A DNA stretch of 64,000 nt from Timema cristinae (GCA_039000515.1 JBCFYV010000001.1:50823894-50887893), one strand, 5' to 3'. Positions 23,803-38,200 are shown, counted from the first letter of the stretch. Translations and numbers: made by a program. The notes: generated by a model from the letters alone, not told the origin.

Positions 23803-24120
23803 GTGTAGAACACTTAAGGGGGCCTCAATAAGCGAGAAATTGCCACACATACATTCGGCTCTATTTCAGATATTTAATTATACGAAGCATTTTTTCAAAA
23901 TATGGCTCACCTCCAAATAAAGTTGAAATATTTCGACAGAGCTTTTTTGCCCTAACAACCCTGTATTTTAATTTATTAATTGGAAAGATTGGTTGAAAAT
24001 TTGACATTGTCTCATTTTTGTTGATTCACATTTGCAGCGCTATGAGACTAGGCTTGAAGAAAAAAGAGCTCTAGATAGCCTTTCTCTAACAAATACAGAC
24101 ATTTTTTAGTAGGCTCACAG
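22380..24120. other. No gene; diverged repeats and AT runs
   Basis: A diverged SINE-tail-like piece (CTACTGCTCATTCAGGTTAT, then ACGC) is at about 22798-22822. An AT run is at about 23776-23802. Copies of the AGTAAACTACCCTTAAA dispersed repeat lie near 23590. Confidence 0.45.
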
Positions 24121-24574
24121 CAGAAAATATAAAATATTCCAGAACTATCTCTTTACACCGAGAAAAAAAGTTTCATGGTTTTCATTCCCCTTTTTTTTTT
24201 ACATGACAAAGGGTTGTTATAGGTGAAGGGTTAAAGGGAGTATAAGCTTGGACAGAATAAATAAGTAGTTCTAGTTCCTTTTGGCCTGAAAGTGATCGCT
24301 ACTTTCCCCTAACTGAGGCGGCCACCTTAACAGATAACCAACCTATTTTGAATCAAATTGCTAGATCCATCTTTTAAATATTTGAATTAAAAACGTTATC
24401 ATTAAACTACCCTTAATTGAATATACTGTTTTAGTTTTAATGTCAAACACTCCCTAGATATACATTTTAACAAAAATCACTACAACAATTTTTTTAATAT
24501 TTTTAATTTTTGAAAATCATTCATCAATCAGCTACTCTTTAATAAATTTTGACCCAAAAAATCAAGAATTGTCA

Positions 24575-24579
24575 AACAC

Positions 24580-24644
<65 letters not shown>

Positions 24645-24675
24645 CTATATATATATATATCTATATATATATAGC
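24575..24675. repeat. AT dinucleotide microsatellite, interrupted
   Basis: About 100 bp of mostly AT repeats with a TTTACT interruption, followed at about 24856 by a short ACAG tetranucleotide run. Confidence 0.9.
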
Positions 24676-25045
24676 AAATTCACTAAACCCATTTTTGAAA
24701 AATTTGGGATCCAAAAGAACCACTTATTAGTAAACTACCCTCATTTGAGGTTTAAGGTCAGAATGAAAAAAAAAATGTTTTAAGGTATTTTTGACCTCTA
24801 GATAACAAGTTGAAGCAAAACTATCAAATAGTTTTAGATCTGTATCTAGGGACAAACAGACAGACAGACAGACAGACATGAGGACGTAAGGAAATGTAGA
24901 ATCAACTTTGCTGGGTTTGGACATCATCACAATACTTTTTCTTGATATCAGAAAATAAAAAATGAAATTTTTTGGATACTTGAAGTACCGAAGGGAAAAA
25001 AATTTGTGATTTGCTAAAAGAATGTGTGATGTTTGTTGCTTGCAG

Positions 25046-25142
25046 CGGAGAATGTGACCAGGGATGACCTTTTGACCATGTATGGGACCTCCTGTAAAGG
25101 CATGGGACCTGCCCCCTACCCAGAGTACTCAAACAGTTGGAG
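25046..25142 (+). CDS. PPP1R37: PPP1R37 exon 1 (as numbered here; not the true first exon)
   Basis: Acceptor TTGCTTGCAG and donor GTGAGG. It reads ENVTRDDLLTMYGTSCK, matching the 'NVTVDEVIGAYKQAC' segment of the human protein. The end is only sensible if one base is added in the AAA at about 25096-25098; it then reads PLPRVLKQLE, ends in phase 0 and joins exon 2 as QLE-ELDL. Without that base the splice to exon 2 gives a stop at once. It starts in the middle of a codon, so a coding exon must lie upstream. Confidence 0.85.
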
Positions 25143-28100
25143 GTGAGGATTAAATAATACTATGTTAAGAACACATAATCATGGCCGATTAACTGATATA
25201 TCAGATACATGATTATGACCAAACCGTCAGAAAACATATCATAATGAGATTTTCTGCATTCTTCACTTGACAACAGCGAAATGGGAATTAGTTTAAACTG
25301 TTTTATTTTCAAAATAGTTTATTTTAAGTTTTTTAAATTTTCTTAATAAATGTTAAAATAGACTGATAAGTCTTGATTCCACAGTGTTATAAAGTAGAAT
25401 ACAGAAAACTGCACCACACTGCACAGGGTGGCGCTTAGTTTGAGTTGAATCATCTGCCTAAGTATGATGTTATTTTTGGGGCGACACAGGCCATTATGTC
25501 CATAGTAAATGATTAATATGTTAGTTGTATACATCTTTGTGTGTGAATCTTGTAACGTTTGAAATAATGGGCAGATTTTTTTCCCATTCCTAGTACACAT
25601 ACCATAATTATAGTTTTATAGACCTACTGTAATTTAAATGTTCCTGTGGTTCATAATTTAGTACTAATTCCTTTATTGCGACCAATTAATAATTATTGCA
25701 CAAAAAACTATCAGTTGTGTACATGAATTTAACTAATGAATTAATGTTGAGACACATAATATACAGAAGATTCTTCTTGCCTTTCTGCCCCCCCCCCCCC
25801 CTCCTCTCCCTAGTATTCTCAGCTACCCTCCCTTATTAATGCTTAATTTTCTATAGGTTGTATGCTATTTTCAAATTTCAAACTATAATTTCTAATAGGT
25901 TGACTGCTTTAGTTTAAGCCAGGTCTTTGGAGTCTGTACACGTCTTCTTCAACTCTGACTCATATATTTTTCTACGATTCGACTCCAACTCTGATTTGTT
26001 TATAAATGGCTAAACTATATTGATTAGTAATAATAAATTTACTTCAGTAAACTGCTCCAATACAGATGACTTCATTATTAAGCTTCTTTGACATTGTGAA
26101 TTTATATTAAAATAAATTTTGTCAGTTAAAATGACCAATATTTTAAAAACTATAAAATTAAAATGATATATTACCATTCATTGTTATAATATTATAAGTT
26201 TTTATTTTGAATCTGGAGCTGGAGTCTGTCATTTTTACCGACTCTGACTTTGGATCCACAACCCTGGTTAAAGCATTTGATAAAATTATGTCAATGATTT
26301 TATTTATGGTATATATTTATTGACAAAATATGTAGAAGAGTTGTTTTATAAAGTTCTAAGCCATGCTTTACCTGAAAACAAAAAGTCTTCTCATAATAAG
26401 GAGTGTATGTTGATTGAAGGGGCGAGGTGTTCTAGTGCTATGTTTGTTTTCATCTATGGCTGTGTGTCCAGGAACTGGACCTAGATGCTGTCCGATGTGA
26501 GTGTCTGAACCTGCGAGGTGAACCCCTGGGTCCTTTGCACTGCGAATGTCTGGAGGAGGTCCTCAAGAGACTGCAGTTTGTCTCCATTGACTTGGAGAAT
26601 ACGGGGATAGATGATGAGGTGAACATCTCTAATATTGTGTGTTTGAGTGTGGGGGGGTTATAGTTTGTACGTTTTTAAACTAAACATGGACGTCATGCAT
26701 AAGTTCTAGAAACACTATAAGCAGCATCAAAGTATTTCAGTTTTCAAATAGATTTATAGGGCCTAATAAATAAAGTTTTTTTTAAAATCAACATTTTTAA
26801 TACTATAGCTATTATATTATGTTTAAACCAGAGATGCACCGGAGAGTAAACAATATTGGACACATTTAATTTGAGTTATAAAAGAGGGTGAGTTTCAGAC
26901 TATTTTTAAACCTACCTTAGTATTTTAATTACCTTTTTTAAATTTTCATTATTTTTTATATAGCATCATGTCCTACTTCTCATTCAGGTTATACACTTAT
27001 GTACTAAATACTCTAATGTGTTAGGGATAAGGAAGGTTGAATTAATAGGAAATGTACCCACAGTTGTGTAGAGAGAAAGAGGAAAACCATTTACAGGGTT
27101 CCTACGCTCTGGAAAGTCAGGGAAAGTCAGGGAAAAAAATAATAGTCAGGGAAAGTCAGGGAAGCTTTAAAAAGGTCAGGGAAAGTCAGGGAAATGATAA
27201 TTCATGTCTTCATGTCACACTTAGAAAAAACAAAGAAAATATTTTTTTCTATTTACTGCGTCATAAGCCACTGCCCCAATGAAGAAAGCTGGGGGGCACT
27301 TACCATGCTCAAACTTGCCCTAACACAAGTTTTGGTAGCATTTTATTTCAGAATGTGAACGCAGAGGTCTCCTAGCCTGCACATGACAATTCTTTTAACT
27401 TTAGTGATCACTTGTTTTTGTTCTTGTTCAAGGTTTGTCATCGTTATAGTTTGATACAGTGCACCAGGACTGATTAGACTACACCAGCAATGTCTAACAA
27501 AAAAACCGTTTTTAACCAGCTCTGGCTAAGCCCAGACCATTTTCCTGAATTCTCATACTGGATAAGTGGTGTTGAAAGTAATAAGCTGCAGGCATTTTGT
27601 AAAGTGTGCAAAAAAATTATAAACTTAAGTAATATGGGAAAGCAAGCATTAGCTTCCCATGCAAAAGGACCAACTCATATCAAAACTCTTGAAACTTTGA
27701 CAAATCAACGCTCTCTGTTGACTTTTTTTTCAAAAAAGTCAAGTGATTCAGGTTCATCGAGCTCCCCAGTTTCAAGAGAATCTCTGGCACACAAAGACAT
27801 TCTACCTAGTGATGATTCTGCTGGTTGCTCGAAGAGTTTTTTCTGTTTCATCGAAAATCGTAACGTCGCAGAAGGAAGCTGTTGCTAAAAGTGAAATTAG
27901 TGTAGTGCCTCAAAGAAACCATAACACTTTTGTTATAAAAGATGATATAACTAAGGCGGAAGTCATTTGGGCTATGAGATTGTTGAAAAAAAAGTCTGAT
28001 CTTTCTTGACAATAAATTTTTACAACAGAAAATATTTTCCAATATCTTTTCCCGAGAAATTTTCCCATGTTTAAATTCCCTTTTTTTTTGTGGATGACAA

Positions 28101-31100
28101 AGGTTGTTATAGGTTTAAGATATAGCTTGGCATTGGTCTATTCTTTCCTAATGATTACTTTACTGAGGCGCCTTAACAATCAATATTTAATCAAATTGTA
28201 ATCTTTTTATATGAATTAATAAAGTTATATTACTAAAGAGTATACAGTTATATGTCAACACTCTGTAATAGATTTTAGACAAGAAAATCATAAAGCACAT
28301 TTTTTTAACTAGTGTGTTATTTTCGATTATCAATCAGCTACTCTGTAAAAATTATGACAAAAAATCAAGAATTGTAATTTTTGCATTCCAACCCTATTTT
28401 TGAAACAATTTGGATCCAAAATGACAATTAATGTAAACCCTTTCTTTGAGGTTAAGCTCAAACTGAAAAAAAAAGTTTGGTATTTTTGCCTTAATTAACA
28501 TGTTGGCATTCAATGTTTGTCTGTTCTGTGAGAAACAACAGAGACATGAGTCGTAATGATTGAGAATCAACTTGCTTTTACTCATCACAATACTATTTTC
28601 TTGATATCAGCTATAATTTTCTATCATTGACAGTGAGGTAAAAAATTTGTATTTGAAGATTGTGATGTTTGTTGCTTGGAGGGAGAATGGAAGATGCCTT
28701 TGAAAGGGACATTGAAATTTTGGGACCATGCTATCCAAGTACTCAACAGTGATGAGAACAAAAACTTCTTTAAAACAAAACTGTGCCGACACTGAAACAG
28801 ACATGATTGATCCATATCCTAAAAACTTCATAAGAATTAGCAGTTCTTGCACGACAATTGCAAATGGAATTAGTTTCTGCAACTTTCATTCAAAACAGTT
28901 TATTTTATCTTTTTAAATTTCTTAATAAATGTTAAAGTCGATAATCTTGTTTCCGTTGTAGTAGAATACAGAATAATGCAACATGCACAGGGTCGCTTAC
29001 GTTATTAAACATCCCTAAATGAATATTGCGAAAATTAAGTCCTTTAGCAAAAATAATATGTTATTGGGATCATCTTACTTGTGTGGATTGAGCGGAAAAA
29101 TGCAGATCACCTAGAAACGAATACCAATAATTAAGTTTTATATGACCACTGTAATTTAATTTCCATGGTTGCAAAATCTATTTACCAAATTAATAATCCT
29201 TTACAAAAAACATCAGTTGTGTACAGAGTTTACTAATTGGAATTTATGTTGATACACATAATAATGCCAGAGAGATTTTCTTTTCCTTTTGGAGCACCTC
29301 ACCATCCTCCATCTAGTATTCTAGGCTGACATCGCCAAGTAAGCTTAATATTTCATATTTTGCAATTTTCAAAAAACTATATTCTAAAATATTTTGATCT
29401 TGTTAACACTTTGATCTGTATACGTATTCTTAACTTGACATATTTATTTCTTCATTCAGAACCAAACTCTACAAAATTTTTGAAACGAATTCGATCCACT
29501 TGATCTTGTGTATAATGCAAAACTGTATATTGATTAGTTAATAATAAATTTACTGTTGCTAATACAGATGACTAAAAGCTTCTTTGCACATGTGAAAATT
29601 CATAGATTGAGTTAAAAAGCAATATTAAAAATATAAAATTCAAAATGATATATTAGGGAATTCATTGGTAAACTTATCATGTTTTATTAGAATTTGGAGC
29701 GGAGCGATACAATTTGACAAACCGACATGAGACACAAACTGAGTAAAGTTTTAGATAACAAGTTATAAGATTTAGTAGGAGTATATAGAAAAAATAATGT
29801 GGAAGAAGTGATAAAGTCAAGCCATGCTGTGATTGCAAAACAAAAAGTCACTTCCTTAATAAAATTTTAACAGTGTTCTTTATGTTGATTTATATGATGT
29901 TGTCAAATGACCTAAATTGTCATTGAGTGCTGAACCTCAGTGAAAGCCCTGGGTTTCCTTTGTATGCAATTCTAAGTTAAAGAAATTGTCTCCATGTTGG
30001 AAATAAAATGATAGGTGAAACTCTTTATATTGTGTGTTTAGTGGCGGTTATTTATGTACGTTAACTACTTCGGCTGCAAATAGAACCAAAGCGAGCATCA
30101 AGTTTGTTATCAATATAATTTATAGGGCTATAAAAATTTTTTCATCATTTTCTAATCTGATGCTAATTGTATTTATTTTCCAGAGAGGGAGGCAAGATTG
30201 TACACTTTTAATTGGGTTTAAAGGAGGGATATTCAGATATTTTTAAATACTTAGTTTTAATTACCTTTTTATAATTTTCATTAATTTTTAATAGAAATTT
30301 ACTCAGGGAACACTTTGTATAAATACTCTAGATGTAGGGAAAGGAAGGTGAATTATGTGTACACACATTGTAAGAAGGAACCTGATTTAGGAAAAACCAC
30401 TGTCACTACATCTGACAGGGATTGAACCACAAACTACCTATAATCAGCAGTCTAGTCTATTGCGAGAGTATCGTCGCCTTATATTATGCGACCACCGAAG
30501 CGGGTCTTACTTTATCTGAACAGCCTTCTAGGGTTATTTCTGTTCACCACTTATAAACTCACCGAGCATGTATATATGATTATATTAAAAGGATGGAAAG
30601 GGGGAGAGAGGAGCACTTAGCTAAAGGCATACAAGTCTTCAATCAACTGTAAGATTACGATAAGACCATTGCATATCTTCATTTTAGTTAAATGTAGCAT
30701 TATATTAAGTTTTGGTAACTGGCGTGAGTTTAAATCACCTTTGTGCTTCTTCTTCTCCCACTGGCAACTTGCTTGACATTTGTAACTATATTTTAGCGTC
30801 AAGGTATTATTGGGATATTATGTAAATTATTGTAATGACAAACAACTGGAATTAAATCAATTCCTCTTTCTGCTAACATTTGTTCAAAGGACTGTTTTGT
30901 ACCGGTATGGGCAGTTATTCTCCGTGAATTCACAAACTACCTTCTTGTGGTGGAATATTAATCATTTCTGTTTATGATGTTGCTAATACACTCATACATA
31001 TTTAAACGTTTTGGTGAAATAGTCTTGTCACCCGTGTGTCATATAATTGCTTGTGACCTTGTGCCAAAGTGTTTACGAGATAATCTCATTCCATCCTGTT

Positions 31101-32222
31101 TTGAAACTTCTCATTCATATGTTTATTAGCCGACTGTTATGATTTTACTTTTCAATGTTAAAAACTCCTCATTGGTATTTGCTTGAAATTATTGCACTCT
31201 TAGTAGATGATGAAGCTGATCAAAATATGTTGAATAACATAAACTAATCTTAATTTTCACTTTGCCGTTTTTATGATAATTAATTGGACTAAAGTAGTTA
31301 TTTCATCACTAAATTGGTAAACTGTGTATACATTTATCCCACACAATTATCTACTATCTGCCCACTCTCCACCCATATCTACACATAACCCTCTCAACCA
31401 TATCTACACACCCACACTCTCCACCAATATCTACACATAACCTCTCCACCATATCTACACACCACACTTCCACCCATATCTACACTAACCTCTCCACCCA
31501 TATCACACATAACCCTCTCCAACCATATCTACACCCCACACTCTCCACCAATATCTACAATAACCTCTCCACCCATATCTACACACCACACTCTCCACCA
31601 TATCTACACATACCCTCTCACCATATCTACACATAACCCTCTCCACCATATCTACACCACACTCTCCACTCATATCTACACATAACCCTCTCACCCATAT
31701 CTACACACCACACTCCCCACCCATATCTACACACCCACACTCTCCACCATATCTACAATACCCTCTCCACCATATCTACACATACACCTCTCCACCCATA
31801 TCTACACACACCATACACACACACACCTCTCCACCACATCTACACACCCACACTCTCCACCCATATCTACACACCCACATCTCCACCCATATCTACACAC
31901 CCACACTCTCACCCATATCTACACACCACACTCTCCACCCATATCTACACATACACCTCTCCACCCATATCTAACACCCACACTCTCCACCCATATTACA
32001 CATAACCCTCTCCACCCATATCTACACACCACACTCTCCACCATATCTACACATACACCTCTCCACCCATATCTACACATACACCTCTCCACCCATATCT
32101 ACACACACACACCCTCCACCATATCTACACATACACCTCTCACCATATTACACACACACACACCCTCCACCCATATCTACACACCCACACTCCCCACCCA
32201 TATCTAACATAACCTCTCCACC

Positions 32223-32260
<38 letters not shown>

Positions 32261-35200
32261 ACACACACACCTCTCCACACCTCTCACCCACCTCTCTCAC
32301 ATAGCTGGCCACTCTACATGCTTCAGGGTCTGAATCATCTCAAGCACAGGTCGGCAACTAGTCAATCTCACGAAAATTTTGAGTTGATCATGTAAGGAAA
32401 CCTTAACAGCATTTGAAGTCAATCTTTGAGTCTTATAAACTCACAAATGTATCAAGAACTTAAGTTAAATAAAATTTGAGTGTAATAAACATTTCCTTGA
32501 TCGGTTGTAATTGGTGATGTTATAAGAAAATTAAATAGTTAAAATGAAAATGTACATATTTTTTATTCTATATATCTTCTTCTAGAAAAGGTTGGGACAA
32601 AATCATTTGAGGAAATATTGCATCTAAGGACTCTTATATAAAATTTATGGAGCAAAAAAACAACAGAATGAAGAAATGGCGTGTGATCGCAGGTCCTTGG
32701 TTAACTATCCAAGTCGATCGGCTGACCCCTTGTCTTAGACGTCACTTCTGTGTTAGACTGGCCTGCTGAAGACTAGGAGATTGGGGTTTGATTCCCAGTC
32801 AGGTCTACTGAAGGTGGATTTTCCACTCTCCTTCCACACAAATACGGGTATATTACCTCTAAAATGCTTCCTTCTTCAACCCTACCCATTATAGTAATTA
32901 TCATATATGTGTATAACCTGAAGAGCTAGTAAGAGGCGGTGATAAAAAAAAACTTCTTCGCCCATTTGACTCATTTCTTCCCTACCCCTTTTATTTTCAC
33001 TCACCATCACATATCAAAGCATTATCTAACAGTTAGGTTTGCAGCATTTAATTTAACGAAAGAAACCTAATTTGTCTATTTTTAGAGAAAAAAATTGGTT
33101 ACTACCTGTCCATGCTATTTTTGTATATCTATACTATTAGGGTAAGAGTTAAGAAGGTAGAATTTAGAGGAAATATACCCACATTTATGTGACGAGAGTG
33201 GAAAATAATTTACAGAAAACCACCCTCAATTCATCTGACTGGGATTTGAACCTCATATAGCAGGCAATCCGGTTCTCTGCAAGATTGTGCCTCCCATGAT
33301 TTCTGGGGGTCATTTAGTGATAATCTTTCCAACATGAGAATCTCCCACCCTATCAATGAACTAAAACACTAGGCCTACTTTAAAAAAATTCATTATTATA
33401 TATAAAACACATGATAAAAAATGCATTATTAAATACTATATATAATATACTTATTATAGTTTGTTTATTACCAATATATTTGACTTTTATGAAAAATTGA
33501 CCAGAACTATAAGTTTACCCTCATTCACGTTAGATAAGTAGCCTAAAGCTTTACAGGACTAGATAAGTGGACGATGGGTATCCAGGCAAGATCTTGTTAC
33601 ATAACATTTCTATCTGTTGTTTTGTAATGTTGACCTGTGATGTTTATTTTCACAGGCGGCTACCATCTTGTTTGATATGATGGAGTACTATGAGTCGACC
33701 ACAAGAGTCAACATCTCAGGCAACAAGAATATCGGTGGCCCCGGGTGGAAGGCTTGTGCTAATATGATCAAAAAGGTATCCATGTCTCGTGATCTTGCTT
33801 AGGGTTTTATTGAACCACCACAGTCATGTTTTAATATTGTAAATAGTTTTGAATTTAAATGTGGGAAATGTAGTCTTATGTCGAGACACACATTATGGGC
33901 AACATTCTGTACCTTGTTGAAAATTCAATCTAATACGCCCCTTCACATTGTTTTTAACGAGATTGAGGAATTTTAAGTCAATAACACCTGCTGAGCATAG
34001 TGTAATCCTCTAGGATATTAAGCCAAAGAAATTTTAATCTGTTTTGCTCATTTTCAGTTATTCTAGCTCATTATTTAGGTGTGTCTTTTTTAAGTAATTT
34101 TAGTTGTTAATCAAAGAAACAGCCTAATTTTATTTTGTTTGATGAATACAAATAATGTTATTTGTAGTTGAAATTTTTACTCTTTATTCCCCTCCCCCCA
34201 TTCAAACCAACCTCACTTTCAAGTAATGTCTATGGTCTTGGGCCCTCGTTACCTGGCTAGCATTTAATATTATGCACACACCCTACAAAAGAGTGCTCTA
34301 CATATCTTTGTTAATGGTTAATTGGTTGGCTAGTAAGCACATAATCCCCCTTACGTGGTTTAAAAACCTGGATAACTTAACCTAAATCTGAACTTTGGCT
34401 AGCACTAAAAAAAATGTTGAAGTGTTTTATTTGAAATTTAACAAATACTACGCCCATAACTTTGGTAACAGCTTGGGCCAGTTAAAATTAAAATACAAAT
34501 CCGGTCTTAATAATATCTCTTAACAGTTAGAGGGTAACTCTAATGACAGTTACTAAATATAACGACAATTAAATCTTAACCATTAAATATTTTTATGGTA
34601 CTTTTTCATATGAATAACCCTCAATAACCCATGACTAAAGCAGTGCATAAATAGCCCGATAAAAAAAATTGTTATGTAAAAAAAACTTATGGATCCCTAA
34701 TGTTAGCTGAGCTTGTTGATGTTTGCTTAGCTCCTCCAAATTAAAGTTGTCTGGTTTAAATTTATCAAGAATTCAAGTGTTTTTGGGGCTAAAATCTGTG
34801 TGCTATTATCTCAAATTGATGTTGTTTATGTTTGCTTCAGATGCGTTGCTTGGTGGAGCTGGATGCGCGCAATGTTACTTTAAACGAGCAGTACATGCCC
34901 ATCTTTATGCGGCCCATTCGACTGGGCACTAACCTTGAGATACTTCATCTGGACAACTGCAACCTCACTGGCCGGCCTATCATTATGCTTGGTGAGGCAC
35001 TTACCCGGGTTCAATTCCAGGTGGACTCGTCAATTACACATAGCATCCTCTTGGATGGTAAAATGAAGCACTCGCTATTAAAGCTTTAAAGATCAAGTGG
35101 TGAACTGTGTTGCAGGTTTCAGGAAAGGATTAATATTGAATTTTACTAACGACAATTTACAAACCTGATCAATTTATTCAATTTAGTTGTTTACTTTTTT

Positions 35201-38200
35201 TTTTATTATATTATGTTTTAAAAGCTTAACTCTTTAATGAAATTATAATTAAACAATGATAAAAATATTTTGATCAAATGAAGTTGATAAATTTTATTTA
35301 AAAAAAACCCTGCTAAAAGTAGCTTCAAATCTTAAGGAATAATGTTGAATGAATTGTTTTTCTTAATTTATAACCAACTAACACTAACCTTTATCAGAAA
35401 ACATAGAAATTATAATATACATTTTAATGTTATTCTAGCTAATCTAAGCTTATCTTGGTCTATAGTAATGTTTCAAGATAATATGCTGACTCGTGAAGAG
35501 ATTCAGAACTAGATCGATTTCGCACACACAGGTCTAGGCTATTACTTATGTTTTTGGCCCCAAAGTTTGCCTACCCTATTATTTTATGAATGCTTTGCTC
35601 TCTTAGTGTCATAGTTCAGAAGAGTTACATAGTCAAACAGTTACTCACATGACCCAACTACAAGTGTGGTTGCAACAGTGATGGTCAAGAGTGGAGGTGT
35701 GGGAAGCTTTGAAATGTCAAAGATGAAGTCACTCTTTTGCTGTGACATCCACAATAACCTTTGCATCTTCAAAACATTTTCAGGAAAGAAGAAAATTGAT
35801 ATTATATTAAGAACAAATTTGAAATATATCATTAATATGACATATTATCATTTTAGAACAGCTACTAAAAAACAAACAACTTCTGTCAGCCTGCAAGTGA
35901 GCGACTACCTAATGTTGGCAAAGATAGTACCAACATTTGTGGATACAAGGTCATGTGGTCAGCACAACAAACCCTCCAGCCATTACTCTACTAAACAGGA
36001 TTTAAGTACTGACATCTATGACTTGTCTCACCTTGGTTGTTACTCATGAAGAAGGGTACACACTCTTTTTCTGTTGATAGAAGAATTCTAAAAGAGCTAG
36101 TGTAATACCTGGGGTGTTGGGTGGTTTCGCTACGGGGAGGTACTCCAGAGGGCTCTTTCTGCCTGGAACGGAGGTAAGGTAGCATAAGGACTCGGATGTG
36201 GAGCGAGAGAAGTGTGAGGTAGAGACACGGGGAGCATAGGAGGAGTGTTAAGTGTTCAGTATGGAATTGCATTGAGTGGAACGGAGGTGGAGAAGGGTAT
36301 GAGACCTCTGCCAATATTTAGTGGTGAATTTGTGCCACAAGAATATCCCACTCCCATAATATATGCTCTCATAGTTTTAATAAAAAACAAAATACTATGG
36401 GTGCTGCTCACCCATAACGGCAAACATTATGTATCCATCCCAATATTTGACGCTGAGTTTTATGCCACAAGAATATCTTACTTCCATAATTTGATCTGCT
36501 ATAGTGTCTGTGAAACACTGGAAAACTATATAATTATTCTAATACCACCTTGTACTGCCGTGATCTCGGCTTTCGATAACGTCTCACACCCCCACACCCC
36601 ACCCACTGTAAATATTGGTGGTACCTCACAGGGATTTCAAACTCGGGTCGAGGATACAACCAATTTCCAATGAATATTTTATTTATCACCAGAAACAGGA
36701 AAAAAAAACCTTGAGAAGAAGACAACAAAAATCTGCTTTGGTGGTCACATGGTCTAAGGTGTCACTCTTGCAATGACTAGACCAAGGACGGTGACATTGG
36801 GGTTTGAATCTCTGTCAGGTTTACTGAGGACGCAGCACCTATTGTTTTAGGTATTTTCTTGAAAACTATTGATATACAAATTATAAGAGTTGTAAATTCT
36901 TGGGAAAAAATTCACCACTAAAATTGGCATAGGTCTCATTTGTGCCTTTATGGGTGTATGGACCTTAGCTTGTAGTTGGCTCATGGTGACTGGCTATGAA
37001 GAGATGTCTGGGGTTTAGTGACCTCTGGCACTTTGGGGTTGGACAGTGTGCCTTGGGGAGTACCAGAGTGCGATAAATATCCTGCTTAGTAGGGAATGCG
37101 GCTAAAAATTCCTCCTATACTTGAGAAAGCACGCTTGTACCCTTTTAAAATTGGGTAGAAAGGTATTTACACGACTTACTGTCCTAGACAAGTGACACAT
37201 TGTTATTGGTGTTCAAACATACCATTTTCTTATCATTTAGGCATGGACCCTTGGGTCATTCTATATTTACTTGTAGTTTACTAGTAGTTTATTTTGTATT
37301 TGTTAATATTTACTAACCTAGAATACATATATATTATATTGACCTTATGTGTTATATGAGCACTCACTACACGAGGGATCGAAAACTCAGGGCCTGTAGG
37401 TCATATCTGGCTCGTGAGACATCAGCCAATCGTTTGTTTGCCAAGATTGGGATTGGGTAGTGGCATTTATGTTGGAGGTGGGGGATGGTTTGATTTGCCA
37501 TGTAGGGCAGCTGAAGGTGAGGTCAATAATTTCACCTGATTCATACACAAATCCCAGGCTGTAGTAATGGTAGTTGCGAGTATAGTTCTCGCAGCTAATG
37601 TTGTTTGTTGACCTCTACTTTAGAGTTGTTAGGTGAGGCACAAGGCGGAGACGGTCGATGGGCTCAGCACGGAGTGCAGGTGTAGTTCAATCTTGTTGTG
37701 TCTCTTCGTCTGACCATATGAGGCAGACATAGTGATATGGTTTTTTGCAGGTGCCACAATTAATATAATGGTGGTCGTCCCCTCCTGGGTGCATGAAATG
37801 ATGCACATTGTGGCAGATGTAAGAACTATCTTGAGTAGCTATTTTGGGCGCCAGAAGGTGTTTATTAATTGAGTGGAGCTGTGGAGGGGGAGGTGCAGAG
37901 TCGAGCTGGAGAAGGGGAAGTGAAGGTCAAGGTCGGGATGCTGTTCTGAAAAAAAAAAACATTGGTGTGGTAGGCAGCCGTTTATTTCTTGAATGTGATT
38001 TGGTCAGCGCGGAGCTGGAGCAACTTATGAAAATCTAACAAACATAAGAAAATATAAATTCAGATCTGTAAGCAAAAAATAATATCGTGCTTCTCGTGGG
38101 GACAGGCCCTCAAATATTTGTATCTCTCGCATCCTCAAGGATATATGAGATATGACAATTCAAGACAATTTCAGATTCAATACTCAAATCCTTAATTATT

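Larger units (their letters stand above)
24121..27090. repeat. Segment A of a ~3-kb repeated block (clean copy)
   Basis: This stretch, which contains PPP1R37 exons 1 and 2 as numbered here, reappears in the same order and orientation at 28025-30395. Anchors include the CAGAAAATAT start, TGTGATGTTTGTTGCTTG before the exon, and the SINE-B piece at the end. This copy keeps coding integrity apart from one missing base. See the entry for the ragged copy. Confidence 0.8.

Noticed and set aside
28394..28916. Several overlapping short frames in the ragged segment
   Set aside because: They fall on a damaged copy of PPP1R37 exon 1 and its flanks, and their sequences match no exon product.
31503..31694. 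Minus-strand open frame rich in VDMVERV-like repeats
   Set aside because: By-product of the 27-bp satellite.
35666..36673. Consecutive open frames of 127 and 142 codons as a second gene
   Set aside because: No splice signals, no motifs and overlap with opposite-strand frames; the region looks like old transposon sequence inside a PPP1R37 intron.
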